Assembly (NCBI RefSeq): GCF_003201935.1
Contig: NZ_QJJL01000006.1
Span: 1-64,000, forward strand
Direction of reading: 5' to 3'
Length of the DNA: 64,000 nt
Source of the DNA: Loktanella sp. PT4BL
GTDB lineage: Bacteria > Pseudomonadota > Alphaproteobacteria > Rhodobacterales > Rhodobacteraceae
Shown here: positions 24,968 to 33,312 of the stretch, one piece after another
How the letters are laid out: the number at the start of each line of letters is the position of its first letter
Position numbering within the stretch: position 1 is the stretch's first letter
The notes under the pieces: model-generated
What the model was told of the DNA's origin: nothing
Database searches by the model: none
Seen by the model: only the letters and a program-made list of their open reading frames with translations
Made by a program: the position numbers and the translations under genes

Positions 24968-25024
24968 GTGCATCATGAGGTATTGGAGAAGTGTGTCGGG
25001 ACAACTTGGGAGGAGCGCAGCTAG
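24968..25024 (+). CDS. 18-residue mini-ORF behind a perfect Shine-Dalgarno sequence
   Basis: GTG at 24968 opens an 18-codon frame (MHHEVLEKCVGTTWEERS) closed by TAG at 25022-25024. AAGGAGGTGATC before it is the strongest ribosome site in the window, seven bases from the GTG. It lies inside the candidate structured RNA, so it may be a leader peptide or a regulatory decoy. No known peptide was recognised. Confidence 0.4.
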   Translation: MHHEVLEKCVGTTWEERS

Positions 25025-25089
25025 GGCAGCCCTTGGCTGACGTGAACCCAAGGTGGAGTTCCTAACCGACCCACCTCCGAAATTCAGGA

Positions 25090-25123
25090 AAGGGCCATCC
25101 CGTCGCCGGGGTGGCCCTTTTTC
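25090..25123 (+). terminator. Strong terminator ending the small RNA
   Basis: AGGGCCATCCC pairs with GGGGTGGCCCT around a short loop, followed by TTTTTC. Confidence 0.9.
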
Positions 25124-25136
25124 GTGGGGGTTCGGG

Positions 25137-25180
25137 GGCGTACACAAGGCGTACACAGGCTGTACACAAGGCGTATGTAC
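25137..25180. repeat. Four 11-bp tandem repeats
   Basis: Units GGCGTACACAA, GGCGTACACAG, GCTGTACACAA and GGCGTATGTAC lie end to end at 25137, 25148, 25159 and 25170. The period of 11 puts successive copies on nearly the same face of the helix, as in iterons or operator arrays. They border the low-GC islet. Confidence 0.7.
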
Positions 25181-25387
25181 AGGTGTGTGGTTGGGGTTGG
25201 GGCGTAACTATGTGTGTAGAGGACATATGGCGTAGAAGATTACGTGAAACCACGAGCCAACATGTTGGCATATCGATGCCCAAAAGTATAACAAATACAA
25301 GTATATAGGTCGCAGTGACTTTGGTGCTAGCGATTAAGACCGCAAAGCCTTATTCAGAGCGTTACATCAAAGCAGTTCTGAGTTCAC
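25181..25387. other. Non-coding part of the low-GC islet
   Basis: I see no gene here. It contains a GT-rich stretch directly after the tandem repeats, a perfect 14-bp palindrome GCCAACATGTTGGC at 25256-25269, and AT-rich sequence leading to the end of the convergent unknown gene. No transposase remnant or clear direct repeat of an attachment site was found. Confidence 0.4.
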
Positions 25388-25600
25388 TCAGCTTGCTTCC
25401 TTCATTTTGTTTGACCGAAACACTTTAGGCTTTAACAGTCCCTCCCGTTCGCGAGATAGTCTGCTAGCTTTTGCTACAGCAGTAGCATCACCATTCTTTA
25501 CGTATTCACGAACGAGAACGTCAATCTCACGAGTGAGCTGTCCAATTTTTGACTTTGAATCCACGGCTACTCCTCCAGAAAGGTTTCTACGCTTTATCAT
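25388..25600 (-). CDS. Small basic protein of unknown function
   Basis: The 70-residue product (MIKRRNLSGGVAVDS...) is charged and probably helical (IGQLTREIDVLVREYV and ASRLSREREGLL), with no membrane segment or signal. Its ATG is immediately adjacent to the stop of the upstream GAF-like gene (no gap), so translation is coupled and the two form one unit. Low GC content like its partner. No family was recognised; a regulatory, antitoxin-like or adaptor role is only a guess. Confidence 0.6.
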   Translation of the reverse strand: MIKRRNLSGGVAVDSKSKIGQLTREIDVLVREYVKNGDATAVAKASRLSREREGLLKPKVFRSNKMKEAS

Positions 25601-26557
25601 TTAGGATGTTTCGACCTTCTTTGCACCCTCATCATGAATCAACTTGAAAAGAATAGCAAGAAAAGCTGCAGTTTCTCTTAACGCATCTTCTCGCTCCCAG
25701 TCACGCTCTCCTCTTTCAGATTCATCTTGGTATCTTCCAATTTTATCGCTGGTAGCTACGAGTATTCCGAGAGGGTTCGCACCGTCAGTCGAAATAGGCA
25801 TCGAGGCGAGAGAGCGATATGCATGCTCGTCATACTCACGATAATTTTGCCCTTTTGCGCCGACAACAGTTCGAAGTTCGGGAGTGTTCGCATCTGAAAA
25901 AATAATTTCATTACTTCTGCTGTATGCTAGTCCTACATGCCCCTCTCCTACACGCCAACTCCGGTGCACATGATTGGGTGGGACCTCATCTGCTCTTTTG
26001 CATGCCAAACATACAAGTTTTTCAACTTCTGCATCGTAGCGATAAACACCAAAGTTCCACTTTTCATCTTGAATTCCAAAGAGGGCTGTCTTGCGTTCAT
26101 CAAGTAGACCCAGCACTGCTTTGGATGACTTTTTTAGTGCATCTAAGTCAAAACCGTCATCAACAGTTGCAGCCTCAACAATCTCGCGCATGTAAGAGTT
26201 TAGTGACAACCTAGCCAACACGTGATCGACGTAGTTTTCGTAGAAATCAAACTCGTCCTCATCTTCCCTGTGCTGCTTTGAAAGCCGCAGATTTTCGGCA
26301 AGTATTTCAGAAGTGGTGCGATCTGCAAAAACAAGGACTAATGAGCTAAATGTCGTAAGAGCTAACCCCACCCAGAGTAAAATGCTGGCTATATCTTGAG
26401 CATTTTGAAAGCTTTGCGTTGAAACCCATGGGTGCAAAGCGATCATAGCCGCGCCAACTACAGTTCCGAATATTTTGGCAAGCTTAAGGGACCTACTAGA
26501 GTCTCTCAAATATTGCAGGGCAGCTTCGAAATTAGCTTCATAATCATCATAGCTCAA
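25601..26557 (-). CDS. Two-helix membrane protein with a C-terminal GAF-like sensor domain
   Basis: The 318-residue product has a short cytoplasmic start, two membrane helices (about 28-46, LAKIFGTVVGAAMIALHPW, and 56-78, IASILLWVGLALTTFSSLVLVF), a charged coiled stretch, and a GAF-like domain from about 160 on (NFGVYRYDAEVEKLVCLACK; SWRVGEGHVGLAYSRSNEIIFSD; YRSLASMPIS; PLGILVATSDKIG). GAF domains bind small molecules such as cyclic nucleotides. No kinase, cyclase or nuclease domain follows, so any output is through the membrane part or the coupled small protein. Hand counts of two lines gave about 37% and 42% GC against 70% in arfB, suggesting transfer. Confidence 0.7.
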   Translation of the reverse strand: MSYDDYEANFEAALQYLRDSSRSLKLAKIFGTVVGAAMIALHPWVSTQSFQNAQDIASILLWVGLALTTFSSLVLVFADRTTSEILAENLRLSKQHREDEDEFDFYENYVDHVLARLSLNSYMREIVEAATVDDGFDLDALKKSSKAVLGLLDERKTALFGIQDEKWNFGVYRYDAEVEKLVCLACKRADEVPPNHVHRSWRVGEGHVGLAYSRSNEIIFSDANTPELRTVVGAKGQNYREYDEHAYRSLASMPISTDGANPLGILVATSDKIGRYQDESERGERDWEREDALRETAAFLAILFKLIHDEGAKKVETS

Positions 26558-26763
26558 ACCGTGACCTCAACCCTAATCCGGCACTTCCAGTGCAATACTC
26601 ACTCATGACGTGCAGCAACGTCAAGTGTGCCTATTGTGTCGCCTATCAAGCGTCTGAATGTCCGACTTCCTAGGCTGCGAACCATCTCATTTACCCAACC
26701 GCCTACCCACGCCCCCGCCGCCCGTGTATGCTCTCCCCATCCACCCCCGCACACGGACATCAC

Positions 26764-27183
26764 ATGCGTATCAACGATCAGATCGAGATTGCCGATTGGG
26801 AGCTGACCGAGAGTTTTGCGCGGTCGTCCGGCCCCGGCGGGCAGAATGTGAACAAAGTGTCCACGGCGGTCGAGTTGCGGTTCGAGGCGGCGCGCTCTCC
26901 GCATCTGACCGAGGCGGTCAAGGCGCGCCTGAAGCGGCTGGCGGGGCAGAAATGGACCAAGGACGGCGCGGTTGTGATCTTTGTGCAGGAGACCCGCAGC
27001 CAGGCCCGCAACCGCGAGATCGCGCGCGACCGGATGGCCGAATTGATCCGCAAGGCGCTGGTGGTTGCAAAACGGCGGCAGGCGACGAAACCGACCTATG
27101 GATCGGTGAAGCGGCGGCTGAAGGCAAAGAAAGTGCGCGGGGAAGTGAAGGCGTTGCGGGGGTCGGTTGATCCCGATGCGTAA
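26764..27183 (+). CDS. arfB: ArfB, ribosome-rescue peptidyl-tRNA hydrolase
   Basis: The 139-residue protein releases peptides from ribosomes stalled without a stop codon. The catalytic GGQ lies in SSGPGGQNVNKVSTAVELRF (about 21-40), and the C-terminus is the basic tail (KPTYGSVKRRLKAKKVRG) that enters the mRNA channel. This is the YaeJ/ICT1 family, distinct from RF1 and RF2, which are longer. ATG 26764 is chosen; the open frame upstream to 26728 is not typical of the family. It borders the low-GC islet. Confidence 0.93.
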   Translation: MRINDQIEIADWELTESFARSSGPGGQNVNKVSTAVELRFEAARSPHLTEAVKARLKRLAGQKWTKDGAVVIFVQETRSQARNREIARDRMAELIRKALVVAKRRQATKPTYGSVKRRLKAKKVRGEVKALRGSVDPDA

Positions 27184-27270
27184 GGCGGGGCCTGCCTTAA
27201 CTTCGCGTTTCCCTTATCCGCCCCTTTCGCGCATCAATAGCCCCGAGACAACCGCATGAAAGGGCCACCG

Positions 27271-27606
27271 ATGCTGATCTACAGACTGGACACCACAGGC
27301 GCGGGCGAAACGGACCGCCCCGCACCGGAAAAGCTGGTCTCGGGCGATCCGGTCTTTACCACGTGGAACCTTGAAGAGCGTGACGGCCTCTACTGCGGGA
27401 TCTGGCGCAGCACGCCGGGGCGCTGGCGGATCAGCTATGACGAATGGGAATACTGCCGCATCCTGTCGGGCGTGTCGCATATCCACGGGCAGGACGGCAG
27501 CTGCATGACGGTGAAAACCGGCGACAGCTTTGTCCTGCGCCCGGGGTTCGCGGGCGAATGGGACGTGGAAGAAACCACGGTGAAGGAATATGTGATCCGG
27601 GTTTGA
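27271..27606 (+). CDS. Small cupin-domain protein (DUF861-like)
   Basis: The 111-residue protein is a single-domain cupin with the pattern STPGRWRISYDEWEYCRILSG followed by TVKTGDSFVLRPGFAGEWDV, matching the (S)-ureidoglycine aminohydrolase-like DUF861 group. The substrate is unknown. ATG 27271 has AAGGG at proper spacing; 27256 is an in-frame alternative without one. Single gene, convergent with pncB. Confidence 0.8.
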   Translation: MLIYRLDTTGAGETDRPAPEKLVSGDPVFTTWNLEERDGLYCGIWRSTPGRWRISYDEWEYCRILSGVSHIHGQDGSCMTVKTGDSFVLRPGFAGEWDVEETTVKEYVIRV

Positions 27607-27627
27607 CGGGGGGCTATGCTGACTGTC

Positions 27628-28920
27628 CTAAACCATAACCTCCATCTTCTCTTGCGCGCCTACCCCGAACACCCGCTTGTAACGCGCGATCTCTGCCTCC
27701 GGCCCCATCGCTTTATTCGGGTTGTCGCTCAGCTTGACCGTGGGACGGCCATTGGCGGACACCGCTTTGCAGACCAGTGAAAACGGCGCGAGTCCGTCAT
27801 TGGCCACGAGACCTTTGAAGTCGTTCGTCAGCATCGTGCCCCAGCCAAACGACACCCGCACGCGGCCCGCAAATTGTTTGTGCAACTCGACGATCTTGTC
27901 CACATCAAGCCCGTCGGAGAAAATGACCAGCTTTTCGCGCGGGTCTTCGCCGCGCGATGTCCACCATTCAATCGCCGTTTCGGCCCCTGCCGCAGGATCA
28001 CCGCTATCCACGCGAATACCGGTCCAGCCTGCCAGCCAGTCAGGCGCGCCTTGCAGGAACCCTTTGGTGCCGAATGTATCGGGCAGAATGATGCGCAGAT
28101 TGCCGTCATGTTCTTCCTGCCAGTCCGCCAGCACATCATAGGGCGATTGCCGCAGGGCCTCGTCGCTCTCGGCCAAGGCCGCATAGACCATTGGCAATTC
28201 ATGGGCGTTGGTCCCGATTGCTTCGATTTCGCGCATCATCGCGATCCGGCAGTTCGATGTGCCCGTGAATTTATCGCCCAGGCCCTCCATCATCGCCTGC
28301 ACGCACCAGTCCTGCCAGAGATAGGAATGCCGCCGCCGCGTGCCGAAATCCGCGACCCGCAGATCGGGGATCGTGCGCAGCTGGCCGATTTTCTCCCACA
28401 GCTTTGTCATCGCGCGCGCATAGAGCACCTGTAGTTCGAACCTGCCCATATCCTTGAGCACCGCGCGGCTGCGCAATTCCATGATCACCGCAAGGGCGGG
28501 GATTTCCCACAGCATCACCTCGGGCCATGTGCCTTCAAAGGTGAGCTCGTATTGCCCGTCTTTCTTTTCCAGATGATAGGGCGGCAATTGCAGGTTCTCG
28601 AACCACTCCATGAAGGCGGGGGTGAACATCTGGCGTTTGCCGTAAAAGGTATTGCCGCGCAGCCATGTGCTTTCACCGCGGGTCAGCCGCAGGGAGCGGA
28701 TATGGTCAAGCTGTTCGCGCAATTCGCCCTCATCCACCAGTTCGGCCAGACGGATGGATTTTGTGCGGTTGATCAGGGAAAACGACACATGCGTGTCCGG
28801 ATGATTGCGGAAAACAGACTGACACATCAGCAGTTTGTAAAAGTCCGTATCTATCAAGGACCGCACAATCGGATCGATCTTCCACTTGTGGTTCCAGACC
28901 CGTGTTGCGATATCAACCAT
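27628..28920 (-). CDS. pncB: Nicotinate phosphoribosyltransferase
   Basis: The 430-residue enzyme converts nicotinate and PRPP to nicotinate mononucleotide, the entry step of NAD salvage. Family landmarks are [48 protein letters not shown] and [14 protein letters not shown] (PRPP-binding). The ATG at 28920 (MVDIATRVW) has a GGGGGAA site. The nicotinamidase gene pncA lies 1.5 kb away on the same strand, so the two-step salvage route is encoded nearly together. Confidence 0.95.
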   Translation of the reverse strand: MVDIATRVWNHKWKIDPIVRSLIDTDFYKLLMCQSVFRNHPDTHVSFSLINRTKSIRLAELVDEGELREQLDHIRSLRLTRGESTWLRGNTFYGKRQMFTPAFMEWFENLQLPPYHLEKKDGQYELTFEGTWPEVMLWEIPALAVIMELRSRAVLKDMGRFELQVLYARAMTKLWEKIGQLRTIPDLRVADFGTRRRHSYLWQDWCVQAMMEGLGDKFTGTSNCRIAMMREIEAIGTNAHELPMVYAALAESDEALRQSPYDVLADWQEEHDGNLRIILPDTFGTKGFLQGAPDWLAGWTGIRVDSGDPAAGAETAIEWWTSRGEDPREKLVIFSDGLDVDKIVELHKQFAGRVRVSFGWGTMLTNDFKGLVANDGLAPFSLVCKAVSANGRPTVKLSDNPNKAMGPEAEIARYKRVFGVGAQEKMEVMV

Positions 28921-28990
28921 ATTCAGTTCCCCCTGCTGGCGCTTACGTGTTAGATCAAGCGGGCGCTGGTGTGGCAAGGGGGCCGTGAAC

Positions 28991-29497
28991 ATGGCATTGC
29001 GTTACGATTTCGATATGGTGGAGGTGCCACCAACAAGCGTGGCAAGCGAAAAGGCTGCGATGTTCCGCGATCCGGCCACAGTCGCCGCGCTGAAAGAGGC
29101 AGACACCGCCGTACAGGCTTATTTCTCCGAGAGCGGCTTTGTTTTGCAGGAGTACAACAGCGGCGCCCCTCCGGGCCGTTATCCGATGCGCGATGAAGAG
29201 GCGCGGATCGCACTGATTGACCGGCTCACGGCCAATCTGGATGCCTACGATCTGGCCAATGTGAATTGGGGCGGCTTTGATTTTGACGCTTTCATGAATG
29301 CGCTTTCGACTGCAGAATCGGTCGAGGATGAGCTGTTGGCGCCTTTGCCGGGTGCCCCAACTGGCGATCTGACCGACGAGATCATCGCCGCACGTATCGC
29401 GTCACAACAAAAGAAGGGCCGCCGGATGCTGGCCTTGGGCGGGCTTCTGCTGGGGCTGGTCCTGCTTTTCTATGTCGCCAGCCAAACGCTGATGTGA
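28991..29497 (+). CDS. Tail-anchored hypothetical protein
   Basis: The 168-residue product has a soluble, helix-rich part and one membrane helix near the C-terminus (about 146-163, [19 protein letters not shown]), preceded by a basic QQKKGRR, giving a probable inside-to-membrane tail anchor. No conserved motif was recognised. ATG 28991 ([11 protein letters not shown]) is chosen over the longer frame overlapping pncB. It lies in front of the DMT transporter gene by 34 bp. Function unknown. Confidence 0.65.
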   Translation: MALRYDFDMVEVPPTSVASEKAAMFRDPATVAALKEADTAVQAYFSESGFVLQEYNSGAPPGRYPMRDEEARIALIDRLTANLDAYDLANVNWGGFDFDAFMNALSTAESVEDELLAPLPGAPTGDLTDEIIAARIASQQKKGRRMLALGGLLLGLVLLFYVASQTLM

Positions 29498-29531
29498 TCC
29501 CGTCACACGCCGCGCGTCAAAAGGCCCCCGT

Positions 29532-30389
29532 ATGACGACCACTCCCTATTCCGCCCGTCTGGTTGGCGCTGTCGTTCTGGCGATGACGCTGATTGTGGGC
29601 GGGGATGCGGCGGCGACGGTGCTGACCGGCGCGGGTTTCCCCCAGACTTTTGTGGCATGGACCCGCTTTGCGCTGGCGGCTTTGTTGCTGGCCCCTTTGT
29701 GCGGGCTGGTGCGCGCGGATCTGGCGCATCTGACGGACTGGCGGCTTTATCTGCGCGCTGCCTTGATTGTGGGCGGCATCGTCTGTATCCTGACCGCGCT
29801 GAGAACCGAACCGCTGGCGAATGTTTTTGCGGGTTTCTTTGTGGGGCCCGTGGTGTCCTATTTCCTTTCGGCGCTCTTGTTGCGCGAACGGATTACCGCA
29901 CTGCGGACCTGTCTTTTGCTGGTCAGTTTTGCTGGCGTTTTACTTGTCGTGCGCCCGGGTTTTGGCATGACGACAGGAATGGGCTTTGCCATGCTGGCGG
30001 GGTGTTTTCACGGGTCCTATCTGGTGGCGACCCGCTGGCTCGCCGGGGGCTTCCGCCCGCGGTTCTTGCTGTTTTCCCAACTCTTGATCGGCGCTGTTCT
30101 GCTCTCGCCCTTTGCACTGGCCCCCATCCCCGACATGACGCTTTCCCATCTGGGGCTGATCACCATCTCGGCCTTGGGATCGGCAGGGGGGAACCTTTTG
30201 CTGGTTCTGGTAAACCGCAACACGCCCGCCGGTGTTGTCGCACCTTTGATTTACAGCCAGCTTTTGGCGGCCATGGTTATCGGGTGGCTGGTTTTTGGCC
30301 AATGGCCGGATGGTCTAAGCCTGATTGGTCTGGTGATTATTATGACGGCGGGCGCATCCTCGGTCTGGTTCGCAGGCAGAGGCCGCTAG
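29532..30389 (+). CDS. EamA/DMT superfamily transporter
   Basis: The 285-residue protein has about ten membrane segments arranged as two EamA repeats (LRTEPLANVFAGFFVGPVVSYFLSALLLRERIT and its second-half counterpart VNRNTPAGVVAPLIYSQLLAAMVIGWLVFGQWP), typical of drug/metabolite exporters. Substrate unknown. Its stop overlaps the convergent pncA stop by 4 bp. Confidence 0.88.
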   Translation: MTTTPYSARLVGAVVLAMTLIVGGDAAATVLTGAGFPQTFVAWTRFALAALLLAPLCGLVRADLAHLTDWRLYLRAALIVGGIVCILTALRTEPLANVFAGFFVGPVVSYFLSALLLRERITALRTCLLLVSFAGVLLVVRPGFGMTTGMGFAMLAGCFHGSYLVATRWLAGGFRPRFLLFSQLLIGAVLLSPFALAPIPDMTLSHLGLITISALGSAGGNLLLVLVNRNTPAGVVAPLIYSQLLAAMVIGWLVFGQWPDGLSLIGLVIIMTAGASSVWFAGRGR

Positions 30390-30979
30390 GCCAGTGTCAC
30401 ACCCGCCTGCGCCATGCCATCCCTGGCCGCATCCAATGAGCCGTCAAAATCTATTGCGCGGCAAAGCGCCATGTTCACCGTCACATCGAACCCCAGATTG
30501 GCCGCATCCACGGCAGAATAATTCACGCAAAAATCTGTCGCCAACCCGACCAGAGTGAGGGTCGCAATCCCGCGGGTGCGCAAATAGCCTTCCAGCCCCG
30601 TTGGTGTCGTCTTGTCGTTCTCGAAGAAGGCCGAATAGCTGTCAATCGCGGGGTTAAACCCTTTTCGGATGATCAGGTCGGCGCGGTCAACGTGCAGTTG
30701 GTTGTGAAAGGCCGCACCCTGTGTGCCCTGGATACAGTGGTCGGGCCAGAGCACCTGCGGCCCGTAAGGCATTTCCATCATGCTCATCGGGGCCGCATCA
30801 TGCGTTGATGCGAATGAAGAATGGCCTGCTGGGTGCCAATCTTGTGTCAGGATCACCGCATCGAAATTGGCCATGGCGGTGTTGATGCCTGCGACAATCT
30901 CATCACCGCCCGCGACCGCCAATGCGCCACCGGGGCAGAAATCATTCTGGACGTCGATTACGAGTAGGGCATGGGTCAT
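30386..30979 (-). CDS. pncA: Nicotinamidase
   Basis: The 197-residue isochorismatase-fold enzyme deamidates nicotinamide to nicotinate, the substrate of the nearby pncB product. The catalytic Asp is in ALLVIDVQNDFCPGGAL, metal ligands are in LTQDWHPAGH, and the nucleophilic cysteine is in GLATDFCVNYSA. Stop overlaps that of the convergent transporter by 4 bp. Promoter region shared with the divergent Hsp70-like gene (146 bp). Confidence 0.94.
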   Translation of the reverse strand: MTHALLVIDVQNDFCPGGALAVAGGDEIVAGINTAMANFDAVILTQDWHPAGHSSFASTHDAAPMSMMEMPYGPQVLWPDHCIQGTQGAAFHNQLHVDRADLIIRKGFNPAIDSYSAFFENDKTTPTGLEGYLRTRGIATLTLVGLATDFCVNYSAVDAANLGFDVTVNMALCRAIDFDGSLDAARDGMAQAGVTLA

Positions 30980-31125
30980 GGCGGGCTCCGAATTGTTGAT
31001 GGGCGCAAGCTAACCTGTTCGGCCCCGACCTGCGACCGCTTTATTGGATTTGGAAAACAGCGCTTGCCAGTGGCAGCTTATTTTCCTATCTGCGGCGTCT
31101 TTTACGCAAGGATCAGGTGGTAGAA

Positions 31126-32391
31126 ATGGCGGTTTTGGGCATCGACTTTGGCACCTCGAACACTGCAGCGGGCATCATGGCTGCTGGCCGCCCGCATCTG
31201 ATTGCGGTGGAACAGGGGCGCACGACACTGCCGACTTCGGTCTTTTTTGATTATGACCGCAAGGTCACGACCTATGGCTCTGTCGCCAATGCCGCGCTGA
31301 TCGAGGGGCGTGAGGGGCGGTTCATGCGGGCCCTGAAATCGGTGCTGGGCACGCCTTTACTGCGCGAGCGGCGTCAGATTGCCTATGAGCGCATGACGCT
31401 ATTGGAGGTCGTGGCGCGGTTTTTGCAGATGATCCGTGAACGAGCCGAGGCCGAGACTGGCCAGAATTTTGAGGTCGCTCTATCAGGTCGTCCGGTGCGG
31501 TTTCATTCCAGCGATCCCGCCCGCAATGCGCAGGCCGAGATTGACCTGCGCGAGGCCTATCTTTTGGCAGGCTACAAAGACGTGGCGTTTATGTACGAGC
31601 CCGAGGCCGCCGCCCTTGCCAGTGGCCCGATAGATCGCGGTGAACTGGGGCTGATCGTGGATATCGGCGGCGGTACGTCGGATTTCTCCATCTTTGAACG
31701 CGACGGCGAGACAACGCGGATTATCGCAAGCCACGGCGTGCGCGTTGGCGGCACCGACTTTGACCGCGCGATCAGTATCGCGCAAGTCATGCCGCTGTTG
31801 GGGCGCGGTGCCGAGGTCCGCAATGCGATGGGCCAAGGGCGGCATACGGCCCCGAACGCAATTTTCAACGACCTTGCCACGTGGCAAAAAATTCCTTTTC
31901 TCTATACACCCGAAAACCGGCGGATGGCGGCGGATTTTGCAAAGCTTGGCGTTGATCCCACGCTATTCGCACGGCTCAATACCGTTCTTGAGATGGAATT
32001 GGGCCATGACATTGCCTTTGCTGTCGAAGCGGGGAAAATTCAACTAAATCAGCCGGATCGTGCAGACGTGGGGATTGATCTGAGCGTGCTCGAACCCGCG
32101 CTCTGGGCGCGTTTGACCCAGGAAGCGATGGAGAATGTGCTGGCAGATCAGGCCGCACAAATCGGGACCTGCGCGCGCGAAACGCTGGCGATGGCCGATA
32201 TCGGGCCCGACCGGATTTCCAGGATCGTTTTTGTGGGCGGCTCCAGCCTTCTGACGGTGGTCGAGGATACGATGACAGCGCTTTTCCCGCAGGCCGCGCA
32301 TGAAAGGGCCGAAGCCTTTACCGCTGTTGCGGACGGTCTGGCGATTGCAGCATCCCGCGACTTGCCCCTTTCGGCGGACAGGCGTATTTGA
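31126..32391 (+). CDS. Hsp70-family protein, YegD-like
   Basis: The 421-residue protein has the actin/Hsp70 nucleotide-binding fold: phosphate loop 1 in LGIDFGTSNTAAG, connect/phosphate 2 in LIVDIGGGTSDFSIF, and the adenosine motif IVFVGGSSLL. It ends without the substrate-binding beta and lid domains of DnaK, as in YegD. Whether it acts as a chaperone is unknown. The ATG at 31126 is preferred over GTG 31117 because AGGTGG lies just before it. It abuts trhO, whose start overlaps the stop codon area, so both form an operon. Confidence 0.88.
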   Translation: MAVLGIDFGTSNTAAGIMAAGRPHLIAVEQGRTTLPTSVFFDYDRKVTTYGSVANAALIEGREGRFMRALKSVLGTPLLRERRQIAYERMTLLEVVARFLQMIRERAEAETGQNFEVALSGRPVRFHSSDPARNAQAEIDLREAYLLAGYKDVAFMYEPEAAALASGPIDRGELGLIVDIGGGTSDFSIFERDGETTRIIASHGVRVGGTDFDRAISIAQVMPLLGRGAEVRNAMGQGRHTAPNAIFNDLATWQKIPFLYTPENRRMAADFAKLGVDPTLFARLNTVLEMELGHDIAFAVEAGKIQLNQPDRADVGIDLSVLEPALWARLTQEAMENVLADQAAQIGTCARETLAMADIGPDRISRIVFVGGSSLLTVVEDTMTALFPQAAHERAEAFTAVADGLAIAASRDLPLSADRRI

Positions 32392-33303
32392 GTGCCTATG
32401 TATACTATCGCTGCGCTCTATCACTTTACCCGCTTTGATGATCCCGCCGCCCTGCGGGGGCCATTGTTGGATTTGTGCAAGTCCAATGGGATCATGGGCA
32501 CCCTGCTTTTGGCGAAAGAGGGGATCAACGGTACGATTGCCGGACCGCGCGCTGGCATTGATGCCGTGCTTGCGCATATCCGCGCCCTGCCCGGCTGTGC
32601 CGATCTGGAATGGAAGGAAAGCACGGCGTCCACGCCGCCCTTCCACCGCATGAAAGTGCGGCTAAAAAAGGAAATCGTGACGATGGGCCAGCCCGATGTC
32701 GATCCGGTGGCGCGGGTCGGCAACTATGTGGACCCTGCCGATTGGAACGATCTGATCAGCGCGCCTGACGTGGCCGTAATTGATACCCGCAACGATTACG
32801 AAGTGGCGATTGGCACCTTTGAAGGCGCCGTCGACCCCGAAACCAAAAGCTTTGGCGAATTCCCCGAATGGTGGGAAAAGAACAAGCACCGGTTCCACAA
32901 CAAAAGGATCGCGATGTTCTGCACCGGCGGGATTCGCTGCGAAAAATCAACGAATTACCTGATGGGTCAGGGTGTCGAAGATGTCTACCACCTGAAGGGC
33001 GGCATCCTCAAATACCTCGAGGAAGTCCCCCAAGAGCAAAGCAAATGGGACGGCGAATGTTTCGTTTTTGATGCGCGGGTGAGCGTGGGACATGGGCTGA
33101 CGGAAGGGCCGCATATCCTGTGTCATGCCTGCCGTCGTCCGCTACTGCCCGAAGACCGCGACAATCCAGCGTTCGAGCAGGGCGTATCCTGCCACCACTG
33201 CATTCACGAGACATCAGAGGCGGATAAGGGCCGGTTCCGCGAGCGGCAGAAGCAAATGCAATTGGCCAAGGCGCGCGGCACGAACCATATCGGCGGGGTC
33301 TAG
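32392..33303 (+). CDS. trhO: tRNA uridine(34) hydroxylase TrhO (rhodanese)
   Basis: The 303-residue rhodanese-type enzyme hydroxylates uridine 34 of tRNAs to 5-hydroxyuridine using oxygen. The N-terminal acylphosphatase-like part holds [17 protein letters not shown]; the rhodanese domain has the active cysteine in [15 protein letters not shown]-terminal cysteine-rich stretch ([19 protein letters not shown]) could bind zinc. Start ambiguous between GTG 32392 and ATG 32398; both begin directly after the Hsp70 gene. No gap indicates an operon. Confidence 0.92.
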   Translation: MPMYTIAALYHFTRFDDPAALRGPLLDLCKSNGIMGTLLLAKEGINGTIAGPRAGIDAVLAHIRALPGCADLEWKESTASTPPFHRMKVRLKKEIVTMGQPDVDPVARVGNYVDPADWNDLISAPDVAVIDTRNDYEVAIGTFEGAVDPETKSFGEFPEWWEKNKHRFHNKRIAMFCTGGIRCEKSTNYLMGQGVEDVYHLKGGILKYLEEVPQEQSKWDGECFVFDARVSVGHGLTEGPHILCHACRRPLLPEDRDNPAFEQGVSCHHCIHETSEADKGRFRERQKQMQLAKARGTNHIGGV

Positions 33304-33312
33304 ATCCTCGGT

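Larger units (their letters stand above)
24952..25123 (+). ncRNA. Candidate structured RNA with an anti-16S segment
   Basis: The stretch starts with a 17-base segment exactly complementary to the 3' end of 16S rRNA (24952-24968) and ends in a strong terminator. Three nested long-range helices can form: GGAGGTG/CACCTCC (24957-24963 with 25072-25078), GTCGG/CCGAC (24995-24999 with 25066-25070) and CTTGGG/CCCAAG (25005-25010 with 25047-25052). A competing local hairpin CCTTGG/CCAAGG (25031-25036 with 25048-25053) excludes the last. This looks like a regulated RNA of about 170 bases. The RNA type is not one I can name. Confidence 0.5.

Noticed and set aside
25053..25283. Short frames across the terminator and tandem repeats on both strands
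   Set aside because: They are built from the repeat units and the terminator stem and have no ribosome site.
25601..26557. Histidine kinase or diguanylate cyclase
   Set aside because: The protein ends after the GAF-like domain; there is no H-box, ATPase or GGDEF motif.
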